A DNA stretch of 64,000 nucleotides from Epiperipatus broadwayi (GCA_028023455.1 JAQFVV010012405.1:2855149-2919148), one strand, 5' to 3'; counted from the stretch's first letter, positions 24,270 through 36,866 are shown. The notes: a model not told the origin generated them from the letters alone. Program-made: numbers and translations.

Positions 24270-24930
24270 TAATTTTTATATGTGTGTTGAAAAGTACTGT
24301 ACACTTGCAGTTTAATAAACAATGTGTCTTCTATTCTAATTACAAGTTTATGAACAAAATATGAGCTATTATATACATTGTACAATATTTGCAAGGGTGT
24401 CTTGGAACAAAATACAGCATATTTCATGGTTCCACTGTATTTCAGAAATAACTTCATTTATCAGCTACTTTGGAGGAAATTCATGCAAATATAACAGCTG
24501 CAATAAACTATATTAATACTGTAATGATAATTGCCTTTTTGTCAAAGTATGAAGACTTATTGCCATAATCTATTTACTATAAATTAGTCTACTTCAGCAA
24601 GATTATATGCTAATCAGGACAAAATTTATTAAAAACCTTAACTATAAAATCCAACATCAAAGTATGTAATAAGTAGGTTAATGTATCTTGAATTAGATAC
24701 AAGTAAATTTGAAGAAATCTCAGCTTTTATTATCTTACATAGATAATTTTTTTTTATCATGGCTTCCATACTGTATGAAACAATTTATGAAAAACTCTGT
24801 AGTATACCTGTATTTCAGAAAAACTTCCTTTATCAATTGTCTTGTAGCACTCCTAATAATTCATGCAAAACATTGTATCCATGCTGCTATCTATTATAAT
24901 AATTTGAGACATTATAGTTTGATTAAAATG
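24270..24930. repeat. Diverged direct duplication (about 400-bp spacing)
   Basis: About 24425-24515 and 24795-24900 share CTGTATTTCAGAAA, ACTTC.TTTATCA and AATTCATGCAAA in the same order and orientation. This indicates an old tandem duplication or two copies of one repeat. The frames at 24269-24457 and 24709-24936 are incidental. Confidence 0.5.
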
Positions 24931-25596
24931 CTGTAGCTTATTCCATTATCATTGTTTTTCCCTCACATATATTTGATTGCTCTCCATCTATACATTCGAG
25001 GAAGAATGATTTGTAATAAGATGCAATTTTAGTACTTTGGTAAAGAATGTCTCAATTCTTGGAACATCAATAAATATAAGCTCTACTACATAGGAATTGT
25101 GTCATAATAATCACGTTTTTATTAACCACAAATCAGATTGCTTTTATTTAACCCATAGAATACTATATTTTAGGTCATTAGAGCCACCCATCTTGTTTTT
25201 GATTTGTTTTATTTTTAAATAATTTATTAAGCAAATTTATTTATGTTTTTCTTATCAAGAAGGCTGATTCTTATAGATATTTACTAATTATGTTAATTTT
25301 AATTACACAAATTGCTTACTAACAAACACAAAAAACAAATATAATCAGTTTACCAATGAAATCTAAGTTATATAAGTTTGATATGTATTATTTTTTATTT
25401 TGTATTTAGTATAACATTTTTTAGATTTGTAAATTATACATTTTTACTATTATATATTTATAGATAACATGATTCACAAGTTTCATTATTGTCCACTTCT
25501 CCTCTCCCCAATTATTATTTTTTAATAACCTTTTATTTAAAAAAAAAATCATGTTAAGATGACATGAATAACACTCAAATGAACAGAACATATATA
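24931..25596. other. AT-rich non-coding spacer
   Basis: No gene or recognised repeat before the large element at 25597. Confidence 0.5.
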
Positions 25597-26396
25597 TTGT
25601 GCCCTTATCTGTAGGTTATAATAAGGTAGAATGGTCAATTACTAAAAAAAATTTTAAATTTTAAGATATGTTTGTATGATATATAAATAATAGTAGGATA
25701 ATTAGATTTTATAGTACAATTTAAAGCTGAAAATACCTGGTATATGAAAATGTAAAGGATTATTTTAAGAGAAAACAGTTAAATAAAGCTTAATGATATC
25801 CTTGCTTATGGTTGTAAAAGCTGGCCATATAAAATAACACAGCTATAAATAGTTTAAAAGTATATTAATAATTTGAGTATAATATTTTAAAACTAATCAA
25901 TTAAATAAATGCTATATGTAGTGTATAATTATATTTAATAGTCAAATTTAATAGAGTATATTTTAAGAAAAAACTTTAGGATGGTGAGAATTATATTTAG
26001 TTCAACATTTTAAAATTATTTTCCAAATTTTTTATAAAATATATCAGTTTTGGTAATTTAGACCGAGACGTAAATTAAAAATCATCTGATAAAGTTAGTA
26101 ATCATGTGACTGTATATTATATACCTTCACACACACACTTGTTAAAATAATAATAAAGTTTGTGAATTTGAAACTAAATATAGTTGCTATCGATCCTTAA
26201 AGTAAAAGTTGAAATATTAAATATTATTTTAATAATTGTTTTTAAAGTTTAAATGATTTTGATAAAATTATAATTGAGTTAAAAAATACTAGTCTAAATA
26301 ATATTTAAGACATGACGTCATCAATTCTTTATTTTTAAAAGTCTAGTCTGTTATAAAACTAAAATGTGTAAATTTGTTCGCGCTAAAAGTCATTAA

Positions 26397-26433
26397 CCAA
26401 TCAACGGAGGTAATTTAGCAGACAAAATATAAG
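26397..26433 (+). promoter_or_regulatory. CCAAT and TATA boxes of element copy 1
   Basis: CCAATCA at 26397-26403 is followed 29 bp later (start to start) by AATATAAG at 26426. The same pair occurs in copy 2 with 26-bp spacing. In both, an ATG follows the TATA box by about 240 bp. Retention of this order in otherwise diverged copies supports a real RNA polymerase II promoter in the ancestor. Confidence 0.6.
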
Positions 26434-26665
26434 AATTAGACGGAGCGGGAAAGAGAAGGAATGTGTAAGTGAAGGAGAGAGTAACATATTTTTTTAGCTG
26501 ATAACACCGTAGCTAGAAAAGTGATATAAATTTAAAATTTCGTATTTATTTTAAAAGTTCTTTTTTTAACATATAATATTTTGACTGCCTCTACATGGAA
26601 GCCTAATTTTAAAAGTTATCTTACCAGGATATTTTATTCAAGTTCAACCAAAACCTTACAGTAAA

Positions 26666-26872
26666 ATGGAAGTACAGAAAAAAATACCTAAAAATATTGC
26701 TAAAGGAAAAATATTTGGAAAGTGCCTCGATACAGCTTTATTTATGCTCAACCAGAAACTTATTATTATAACTCAGAGAAATATAATTGGGACGCTATAT
26801 GAAAACTTAAAAGAGAAGTTACTTGCCGTCAGAAAAAAAATTATGACGCACAATTTTATAAGGCTACTTTGA
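26666..26872 (+). pseudogene. Short ORF of unknown function in element copy 1
   Basis: The ORF has 68 codons, is lysine-rich and begins MEVQKKIPKN. It starts 240 bp after the TATA box, as does the counterpart in copy 2 (METSRIGEIY). Residue similarity between the two is weak beyond the start. Further decayed frames follow (ATG at 26892, MEKCKMRF; ATG at 27059, MEKNGKPSPKGIKKYYKVF; and near 27243-27310, RKILADNIRRECVDVFLYG). The original gene may have been longer and is now broken. I do not recognise the protein and no domain motif is visible. Confidence 0.4.
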
Positions 26873-29800
26873 AGTTATTTTATTCTTCTCTATGGAAAAA
26901 TGTAAGATGCGTTTTTATTATAAAGAAAAATTATGTAAAAGTATAATGAAGAAAGAATGTTTATCTTTTAAAAAGGAAACATTATAAAAATGTAGTACCA
27001 GAATTTTAAATAAAGAAAAAAAGTAATAGAATAATATGAAAGTGCTATTATGTGTTTTATGGAAAAGAACGGAAAACCCTCTCCAAAAGGAATTAAAAAA
27101 TATTATAAAGTATTCAATGGAGGAAATGCTTGATTTAAAAAAAATATAAAATTTAAATTACTTAATGAAAATGGATCCATGGAAATAGAAAAATTTTATT
27201 AAATATTTAAATAAAAGTACCTAGAAGATGCATCGTAAAAGTCGCGCAGGAAAATATTAGCAGACAATATTAGAAGAGAATGTGTAGACGTTTTTCTTTA
27301 CGGGATTAACTAATATCAGAATTAATAATTGTATTCAATATTGTGAAAACCAAGGATTGTCGTCTATGAATATTTATTAAACAGAGCAATAATTGTTTTA
27401 CCTTAAAATAGAACATTAAGTGACTGAAGAAGAAATAATATACATTTTTTTTTAGCTTTAATATGAACGGTTCCAGAAAGTTTGATGAAGAAGTACAGTA
27501 AATATAGTTTAAATATATTTTACTAATTTATTTTAAAATATAAAATGTTATGTGAGATTAGGGAAAACATATAAACATAAATTTAGTAATATTAAAAAAT
27601 TAAATATAATAGCTTGATAGAATTATAGAAATATTATTTAAAAAAAAAATAAAGTGTATGTATGGGAGTCTTATATCTACAAGAATCAATGGGATGGTGA
27701 AGCCTACGGAACGCGATCGAGAAGATAAAGATCGTTTGGTAATTTTTGATATTTATTTATAATGCATAATGTATTTTTTTTAGATCATCTATTGATTAAG
27801 AATGAAGTGTGAAAGTTTAAATTATATGTACACATTTTTATACAACATTTTTCACATATTATGAGATAGGAGTAATTCTGAATATGCATGCAATAAGTTA
27901 TTTAAAGTATGTTAATAATATAATTCGACAGAACAATTGTGTGATTCTTTTGAACTTTTATGTGATAAAGTATTCAGATATTTTAAAATAGTTTGTATAT
28001 GATAAAATATACGAGGAAAGTAGTAAAAAGATTTTCTTATAGAACAGCGGAATAGTTTTGAAATAAATGAATTTTATTATTGTTAGAAATGCAGATAAGT
28101 ATTTGTCGATGTACCATATAGAAAAATCTTGAGAAATAAGATCGGATAGTGACTTGGTAGTACTAGTGGAGAGGAAACCAAGATGATGTTTTTTGTTAAG
28201 AAATAGGAAAAATAAAGTATTTGGATCATATTTAGTTTGTGTGATTTCAGTATAGTTAACTAAGCCCTATGACTGAACACATATAGTTTGGACAGTGTTT
28301 TTGCATATCTTTAAACTTTTTTGATGTTATAATAAAGCTGAAGAAATAGCTTTAGCATCACTCCTATAATAGAGGTTGGTAGACAGGTAAAGGTCACTCC
28401 TCTATAGTGTCTTTTAATTCACTGTGCCATGATTGTCAAGGTTTATGATGAGTAATATTCTAGTTATATTTTGATCCTATGCATCTATCTTCGCTATCCT
28501 TATTTCGTGAATCTGCATCGTCAGAAAGATATTTTCAAAGAAATAATGAATAAAATAGAACTGAAGATATGTTATCGTTTATGTAAGAATAGTTTATTTA
28601 CGGGAATGTATAGAATTGTGTAATTTTAAAATTGAAAGTCCAAAATATCATAAAGAGAGAAAGAATCATATAATACAGTTTAAAATTAATTCGGAAATGA
28701 ATATAAGATTTTTTTTAAGAGAAATCTAAACAAAGTTTTTTTTTTTAAAAAGTGATAATAAAATTTGAATGTTTTGAATAATATTTTAGAAAATAAATAT
28801 TGCATATTTATTAAGAAAATAATTCAATAATGTGTAATAAACATATATTTGTGCATGGTATGCTAATAGTTGTAATTATATCATCCGAAGTAAGGCTTGA
28901 ATGAGTATATTAGGATTAATAAACATCGGATAATGAACAATAAAACTTAATACCGAATGTAGAAGAATGTTTTGAATTTGTAGGATTCCATACAACCAAT
29001 ATAAAACTAGAATTTTATTGTTTTTGTAGAATGTTTACTAAGAATGTAATTTTTGTAAAAAAAAATATAATTTTAATAATAGTAGGGATACAAAGTGTTA
29101 ATGATAATCATATAAGAAATACATTTTGTAACAAGCTAACCATAATAAGAAATCCAATAATAATAATACTGTATTTTCTTAAGCATTTAAAAGATAAGAG
29201 TTAACTAGGAAAAATAAATAGAAGTTTGATTTCATTTTTTATAAACTAGGAAACTAAGTGGAGATAGGAGAGTAAGGATATCCAATGTACATAATGTAAA
29301 ATATTGTTATTTATTTATGTTATTAATAAACTTTGTTGTAAATTTATTTTAAAGTTTTGTGTCAGCGTTGTTATTTCTCCACATGGATGCATGATATCAC
29401 GATACATTTATAATTGAAACAGACATATAGTTTTTGCACAAAAAGGTAAACATAAAAGTGTTATAATAATTTTGAGAATTTATTGGTATGTTAAAATTAA
29501 AAGATCATAATTTTATATTATTTATTGGTCATAAGTTGGTTGCCACAATATTACATTAAAATATATGCTAAAGTTGCCACACGTATTCTGTTGTCAGATT
29601 ATTAAAATACTACCACGTACGTATTTATTTATTTCATTTAGGAAGAAGTAAGATTATATTATTGTTATTATTATTTTATTATTGTTAGTTGCTGTGTAGT
29701 AGATTATGACAATAAAATTCCCTTTTCACATTTTACTACCGTAATTTTAAATCAGTTAGAATACAATTTATGAACCTGAGATTTTATTTTATTTTATTTA

Positions 29801-30235
29801 TTTTCTTAATTTTATTTAATTGAGCTAGATTCTTGTTATAAAGAAGATTAGGATATGATTATTATTTTAATCGTAGTGAATAGAGCTTAGAAAGTCGTAA
29901 GAATACTATGAGTTAGTTATTTGATATAGTAAAAAGGGGAATAGTGTTCTTATGCCATTGAGATAGTATCATGTGGATAATATCTCAATGTAGTCTATCT
30001 CGTTCCCCGTATCGTCACTCCATGTCTCATGAAAATAGTAAATATTTGTTAATTCATTTTAAAAATATAACCGTATTTGTATTTTAAAAATTAGAGCTAG
30101 TAATCATTTTAATTAATGCTGAATATTTTATTTATTTATTTGTTAACTGAGCTAGAACCCGGAATATTCGTAATAATTTTTAAACCGTATATTTTGGAGA
30201 AGAGAGGACGAGCGGCGGGGGGAGGTTAGAATATA

Positions 30236-31180
30236 TATACACACACATAAACATACAAAACAATTATTTTTTAAACAAAATTTAAATGTAGGTGAATAAA
30301 TTATTTTAATAGATCATTTCCTACAGATTATTATAATTTAATTATTACCGTCATGCAAGCTGTTGAAGTTGCTTGTTACCACTATTAACCATCTTTACAT
30401 TTTATAATGTTTCAATTTTGTGTACATACTTTTCAATATTTAATTTGAAAATTAGATCTGTTTAATTGCTGTTTGATAATATTTATCTGCCATTGCATTC
30501 ATATATATATATACATATATATATATATGGTAAATGTAGTACTACCTTTAATGATAAATTAAGTTGTTCTGACTATAGGTTGAGATTGTTGCTAACTTAA
30601 GGATTAATTGTTATCATCTACCTTTATAAACCTATTAAAGCCTTGAGTATTTGGCTTTATTGTCTCAGTAAATACATGGGAAAGGATGTATATATATATA
30701 TTGATGAAATAATTTAATTTAATAATTATACACATTGACATTATTTTTATTCATGATGAAAATTATTGGTGAACTGTAAGAATCAAATATCCAAGTGATG
30801 TTAAATTTATAAATGTCAAGCTACTGTACTTGTCTGAAAAAGATCGCATTAGTTGTTTTTTTTGTACCATTTTAAATTGTGAATTAAAAAAATAAAAATT
30901 TAGAGCATTAAAATTTTATTTTTTCATTACTCCTTAAATTTACTGTTTTTCAATCATGGATTATTGATATAATTTTGAGGTTGTCGATAGGAAGTGCAGA
31001 CTGTAAATAATTTAGTAAAATTTCAAAAATGAATAATTCACAAGTAGAAATATTTTATAAAGAAAAATTAAAACAAATATTACTGTTATTATCATTATAC
31101 TTTCATTTTCAATAATAAATAAATAATTTTATAAATTACACATTTTTCGGAATTTTGTTGTATTAAATATATAACTTGAT
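30236..31180. other. AT-rich non-coding stretch with TA tracts
   Basis: TA-rich tracts at 30501-30528 and 30691-30702. No coding signal or recognised repeat. Confidence 0.5.
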
Positions 31181-31689
31181 ATTATATAATGAGCATGCCA
31201 GTAACTCTTAACAAGCTTTTCAGAATATCTCTATCCTCAGACCTCATATAACATTTGTAATACAAGCTTATTAAATTAAGTCACATGATATATGACTTGA
31301 TTTCCTTGCAATTATAGTTATTGCTCTTAAGGCTCTGGTAATTTTATATTACTAAATCTATTAATATTTGGTGTATCTGAACTTATTTCAGACCCATATG
31401 GCTATTTATGTTAGATAGCTGGATTTGAAGACATATAGATGTCTGAAATTGTCAGATTTTCTACCTAACAGTTAACTATTAGATAAAGTACTGGACTTGA
31501 CCTGGTATTTTAAATCTAATGTTTGAATATCCTAGTACCTCATTGATGAAAAACAGATCTAGCAACCAGTTTGGAGATAGGGATGTTCTGAAAAGCTTGT
31601 TAAAAGCTACTGGCTTGCTCATTATATAACATTTGTAATACAAGCTTATTAAATTAAGTCACATGATATATGACTAGATTTCCTTGCAA
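31181..31689. mobile_element. Inverted-repeat element with a 66-bp direct duplication
   Basis: The left arm (31181-about 31240: ATTATATAATGAGC, CAGTAACTCTTAACAAGCTT, TTCAGAATATC) is the reverse complement of 31565-31629. The 66-bp block 31246-31311 recurs as 31624-31689 with about one mismatch, one copy inside the inverted repeats and the other just outside. The interior holds TTCAGACCCATATGGCTAT, shared with the interior of foldback family A at 19500, so the two are distant relatives. There is no ORF. Confidence 0.8.
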
Positions 31690-31699
31690 ACTTCATATA

Positions 31700-32096
31700 T
31701 AAATGTGTTTTTCCAGTTCTTTCTAATGGATCTGAAACTTGAACACTTAACAGAAGAGCAATACAGATATCTGAGATAATTCAATGAAATATGGTGAGAT
31801 GCATGTTAGAAATAACAAGAATAAAACTAAAACAAAATACATTGGTGAGGGAACTAACAGGTGTTACTGAAAATCATTGAAAGAATTAAGAGCGTGAAGT
31901 AGAATTGGGCTGGATATACTACTGAAAAAGATGATATTAGGTGGACAGTTGAAATCATAAACTGGATTCTCAGGGATTGTAAATGATTTAGAAAGAGACC
32001 ATATATGATGTGGATGGATGAAATAAGGAAGTAAGCTGGGATGATGAACTTGGAGAGATCTCCCAGTGGATTGATGATAGTTGAAAATGATGATAA
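31700..32096 (+). pseudogene. RTE-like LINE, 3' end relic
   Basis: The + strand encodes GSETWTLN near 31725, then NMVRCMLEITRIKLKQNT, LVRELTGVTE, ELGWIYY and KETIYDVDG (frame-shifted from KRPYMMWMDEIRK). It ends with ELGEISQWIDD and a GATGATGAT tail at about 32090. It is homologous to the 3' regions of the three minus-strand RTE copies at 12-17 kb. It is 5' truncated and broken by frameshifts. Confidence 0.88.
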
Positions 32097-32334
32097 CCTA
32101 ATTTATGTGTTTTACAAAAATAAATGTGTGTATATATTGAATGGTATTTATTTTCTTTACGATCTATTCTATGGATATTTTAGTTGTTATTTATTATTTT
32201 ACTTTATTAGTCTATGTTAATATTTAATACTTTATTTTATTTCCTGTTATTCAAGCACAGGAGTAAATATGATCAATACTTACATATTAACCATACCTTT
32301 AGTCAGACCAAGATTTAATAAAAATATTGAAACA

Positions 32335-33420
32335 ACTGTCACTCTTCCAGACCAAGGTACCGTTCCATGACTGCAAGAAGCATTGACCATCTCATGGGGT
32401 TACAGCTGGGTCTTATTTTATGCGGTAGATAGGTTCCTCAGAAAACGCGCACAAAAGAAATCGCACAAAAATAAATGTAACTTATCTTGAAAAATGGGGG
32501 ATATATTCCAGTAATTTTCAGAAGTCACATAAAAGCAAAGCAAAAAAATTACTTTAAAATTGGCATTAAAAAAGTAAGGAAATAAAGTATGACTAATAAA
32601 AAATTTCAAATATTTGAAAAAAATTAATACAAGATAAACTTTTTTTACTTTTTTTTTTATTAACTACAGTCTTTAATTTTATATTTTTTCATATATATTT
32701 TAATCATTACCACTGTTTGACAATATGCATTCATTTGTGAACTAGTAAGAAATCAGATTCATGACATGATGTACATCTAGTGCCACTGTCAGTCTTGAGC
32801 TGTGTTAATGGTTTTCTGTTTCTATATTTAAAAAATGAGATCGCAATAAAAACAAAAAATTATACATTATCATTAGAAAGATTATTTTCAGTTTATAAAA
32901 TCAATAAAATCTTATTTATTATTTATTTTAAAAATCTAAAATAATATTTATTTCTGCTAATATCTAACAAAATACGTTTTAAAAATTTAAAATTTTTGAA
33001 TATTTATTGTGATATTTTTATATGTACATATAAATCTATTATTATTATTATTTACTCATTAGTATAAGTAGGCTATTTACATAGAAGATAAGATTCTAAA
33101 TACAGCTTCAGGCCATATTCATGTTAGCTGCTAATATAGCGTTATATTTTTGAAAAAAAAAAGTATCTCAAGTCAAAATAAATTAATAATTTACACTTCT
33201 TGATATCTAATAAATACAGTGAAATATGAAAGATATTAAGAAGAAACATGAATCGCATAACTTCAAAATTGCATTAAAATAATCCGCATAAAATGAAATT
33301 CAGGTGTGTTTATAATGGGTTTAAACTCTAAAGGTGCCATCCAACCTTAGACTGGACCATGCATGAGATGACATTAAAATGCTTCAAGCACTTGACCCAT
33401 GGCTAGCTATTAAAACATGA
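32335..33420. mobile_element. Inverted-repeat element of about 1.1 kb
   Basis: The inner 12-bp ends are ATTTTATGCGG at 32415-32425 and CCGCATAAAAT at 33283-33293. Outside these, 32360-32410 (CAAGAAGCATTGACCATCTC, ATGGGGTTACAGCTGGG) is an imperfect reverse complement of 33340-33410 (TGAGATGAC, AAAATGCTTCAAGCA). The interior carries motifs such as CAGAAAACGCGCACAAAAG and several other CGCA/CGCATAA words that stand out from the AT background. No ORF is convincing; the 63-codon minus frame at 32418-32609 runs through the inverted repeat. It is probably a non-autonomous DNA transposon. Confidence 0.6.
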
Positions 33421-35632
33421 GATCAGCATAACACAAAATATCTAAATACAATTACTTATTTATTCATAGGTAAAGTGAAAGTGAGAGAGACGTAAACTAT
33501 ACCAATAATTTACAATACATTTATTAAATAATAATAAAAAAGGAATATTTGAAACATTTAAATAAAAATATGAATAGTATTTCAAACTACAATATTCTAA
33601 AATAGTCACGTGCTTATTTATGTATAGTTAAAAATTAACAATTAGAAATATTTAAAAGTTCTCGCTAGAAAGAAATTTTAACAGTTCACACTTGAAATAA
33701 AAATTAAAAGTTTTATCAATGATATCTAGATAATATTTACCTAGGGTTTTAATATAGTATCTGGATGATCACCCCATCTTCTGATCCTGTCAGATCTATA
33801 ATGGGCCTCTCTTGGTGGTTGGATGCTTTCTCCTGGTTCAGTGTACTATGGCTAGGTTTGGTTCTGAAGATTTAGTTTATGGCAGATAAAAACATCGGCA
33901 AATGTGAATCAGAGATATATCGTACTGCATATGGCTGATGGTGTTCAGAAAACAAGCAGAGGAAATGAACAAACACTTAGCTTTGATCTAGCAATGCATT
34001 TTTTTTTACCAACACCACCATATAAATATTGTTTCATCTTGCTGGATTCAATTGTTTAGCTGGCTTATAGACTCTTTGGTCAACTATCCTGGAAAATTAA
34101 CTGGATTTTTTCTTTTGCTTCTTTGATTTTTGCTCTTTTTTGCTGCTGCTGCTATTCTTTTTTTTCTCTCTTTTCTGATCTTGAACAATAGGTATTTTCA
34201 GCATTTATACATTCTGACTATCCCCTGCTCGAATTTCTGCCCATGATATCAATTCATTTGATCTTTTTTTTTAAATTAATTAATTAATTTTTTTAATTTT
34301 ATATTTTTGATTACACAGAATTAATTAACTATTGTTAATTAATCAATCTAGAATTTATGTCCAGAAACTGATTAATCTTGTACAAGTTTATTTTCAATTA
34401 TATGTAGCTTTTAATTAAAAGTGCTTCCAGTTAAAAGTATTTTTGAAAGGATTATATGTTAAATTAAAATACAGAAAAGAAAAAAAAGATAAGTTACAAT
34501 TAGTAGTTCAATTTATTTCCCAAGATTTGTACTTTTTATTTTAACTTTTTTTTTCAAACAATTAAATATTGAAATATAAGTTTATTTTCCTTATTTTATT
34601 TATAGTATTATGTAACTTGTATCTATGTGCATATTTATGTACCATGTATACATACACATTGTTACAATATATTTACATATGTTGTTAATAACATTTTGGA
34701 AAACATAGTAAGGCAGTCATAGATAGATTATTTTTAATGATCTGTACTAAACATATTTGATTAGTGCAAGTTTTTTTAAAAAAAAACAACAACTTTCCAA
34801 AACAATATCAAAAGCATACATATTTTTTAAGTGGTTTTGATTATTATTTTTATGATAACATTTTTATTAATCTCAGACAAGAAAAGTTATTAAGAAACAT
34901 GGAAGTTCACACAAACTGGATCTAAATTATTGCTAATTAGCCCAGTTAAATATAAGATGTGTGTGAAATAATGACGTTATAATTTGCCTTTATAATGACT
35001 TGATAGTCATATATTAGTTTGTTTTTAATATATATATATATAGATTTCTATAAACATGTTAGTGTAATAATTTACATTTATGATCCTACATTGGGCACCC
35101 AATTAAATAAATTACCTTAGATATCTGACAGCCTGCACCTAGGTCTTTAGCTTAGAATATTTATTGTTGGTTGATGTGAATATTTCTTACAAGTGCCTAC
35201 ACAGCTGTTCACCTATATACAAATTAATTATTGCTGCTAGATCAGGGAGGGAAGAGATTCTTAGTAAAATAAACAATTGTTAGGGCAGACAACAACAAAC
35301 AAATGCCAGACAAATCTAACAATTAATAAAGTTCATTAATAATGGTAAAATAAAAACAATGAATAGCTTGTATTAATGGTAAGTTAAACTATATTTAGCT
35401 GAATCATATATTAAAACTGAGTATAAACTTTTTTAAAGAAGTAGTTAATGTAGTTGATAGTTGATAGTTTTGATTTTCTTATTTTGAATTAACTATATTC
35501 ATTAAAAAATTCAGTGTGAATATAATAGAAGTCTCTATATGCTTGACATTTGCAGATCTTTACATATATCTCTGTAAAACATTATTATTAAGCATTGGCA
35601 GACTTTATTGTTAAACAAGCTCATATATGCTG
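33421..35632. other. Non-coding stretch, part with higher complexity
   Basis: About 33750-34120 is noticeably less AT-rich (GATCACCCCATCTTCTGATC, GGGCCTCTCTTGGTGGTTGG) but contains no open frame or motif I recognise. A (TGC)4 run is at 34141-34152. The rest is AT-rich and featureless. A TA tract is at 35029-35042. Confidence 0.5.
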
Positions 35633-35942
35633 ATTTTTAATAACCCCATTCATATATGTTGCAAGAACCAGACTACAATAGGAAACATGTAATGGAAAAT
35701 AATAAATAGGTCATAAATAATTCATGTTAAATAAAAGCAAAAAATATATCTAAAGAGAAGGGAAGCTTTACTATACTTGACCCAATGATTTTTAATAACA
35801 TAGTTCATATTTGGTGCAAGATCCAGGCCACAAGGGGAAACATGTAATGAACAATAATAAATAGTCCCTAATTAACTCTTGTTAAATAAAAGTGAAAAAT
35901 ATATCTAAAGGTATAGAAACATTTACTAAACTTGAACCAATG
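35633..35942. repeat. 155-bp tandem duplication
   Basis: Units 35633-35787 and 35788-35942 align throughout. Shared blocks are ATTTTTAATAAC, GGAAACATGTAATG, GTTAAATAAAAG and AAAAATATATCTAAAG. Identity is about 80 percent by eye, so the duplication is old. There is no coding content. Confidence 0.85.
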
Positions 35943-36540
35943 TAAAAGCAATAAGGGCCACAAATGTCAAGCAGTAAATAAATATGAGTTAAAGCACATA
36001 AAATATATGAGTATTTAGCAGAAACTTAGCTGAACCCAATGCTAAATCAAGATTAACCTATATCTAGTGGGATGCATAGAAATAAATAAAAGGCCAAATA
36101 GACAAATAAATCTTCTGTGGTATCAAAAAATGAATCATTTATATGTACATACACAGAAGCCAATAATCTTTGTTTCTTTTAGGCATGTATAATATAAATC
36201 CAAGAAAAACTGTCATTACTTTAACTGTTTAATGCCTATATAAAATTTGTTATACAGCCATCTATGTACATAAAGTAAGAAAGAAATATGTTAAGTTCTA
36301 AGATATTATTTATTATATATATTTAAAAAATATTAATCCAGAGTTTTTTTTTAAATCTTAATTTACAATAACTCTTTTTACTTTTACCCAGAAAATCTAG
36401 ATTGTTTAAAGCAATAATGAAATTGTAAGGGAAAAAGAATTCCTCCAACAGTAAAAAAAATAATTATTGAAAAGTATTGCATTTTATTACTTAATTCTCA
36501 ACTGTCAATGAAATTAAAGGATTAAAACTAGAATATTTAT

Positions 36541-36866
36541 TAATCTACAATATATTGAGCAATCTGTTTTGCTACTATAAAACTTGCTTCAGTAGCAGAT
36601 TCTTGTAATTGATTTTGCTGCCAGGTCAATTGTACTACAAGATCTGCGGCTTGTTTTTTTCAACTTTCTTCATTTAAATTTTGAGCATAACTTGCATGTT
36701 TTGTTTCAAAATGTCTTCTCAAGTTGTATTCTTTTAAAACAGCTACACTAGAATTGCAAATAAGACAAACGGCCTTATTATTTTATATAGTAAAAAATAT
36801 TTTCATTCCCATTCATCATTAAATATACGGCATTCAAGATCAATTTTTTTCTTTTCTGGAAGTCAT
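36541..36866 (-). pseudogene. hAT-type transposase N-terminus with BED finger (ZBED5/GTF2IRD2-like)
   Basis: Reading down from the ATG at 36866 gives MTSRKEK, then after a shift in an A-run KKIDLECRIFNDEWE, stop, KYF. After a second shift comes a well-kept block, NKAVCLICNSSVAVLKEYNL, then RRHFETKHASYAQNLNEES, one stop, QAADLVVQLTWQQNQLQESA and TEASFIVAKQIAQYIVD. The C-x2-C and H-x4-H ligands of a BED zinc finger are all present. This is the N-terminal part of the family annotated in animals as ZBED5, SCAND3 or GTF2IRD2-like proteins, which derive from hAT transposases. Homology stops near 36541; the catalytic RNase H fold is missing. The two stops and two frameshifts mark it as dead. Confidence 0.88.

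Larger units (their letters stand above)
25597..30235 (+). mobile_element. Large unrecognised element, copy 1 (+)
   Basis: The left end is TTGTGCCCTTA at 25597 after a short TA tract. The body aligns in order with the reverse complement of 43397-47638. Matching landmarks are CCAAT and TATA boxes and an ATG (26397-26668), a block near 29340-29450 (AAATTTATTTTAAAGTT..., then TTTGCACAAAA), TTGGTCATAAG near 29527, GAACCTGAGATT at 29772, AAGTCGTAAGAATACTAT at 29894, TTCTTATGCCATTGAGATAG at 29948, and AACTGAGCTAG at 30145. The right end is poorly preserved and set at a TA tract near 30235. No transposase motif was recognised. It could be a DNA transposon, a decayed virus-derived element or a segmental duplication. 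The copies are far too diverged to be a recent duplication. Confidence 0.65.

Noticed and set aside
30001-30020. Possible end of copy 1 near the GC-rich ATCTCGTTCCCCGTATCG block
   Set aside because: Homology to copy 2 resumes beyond it (AACTGAGCTAG at 30145), so the element continues past this point.
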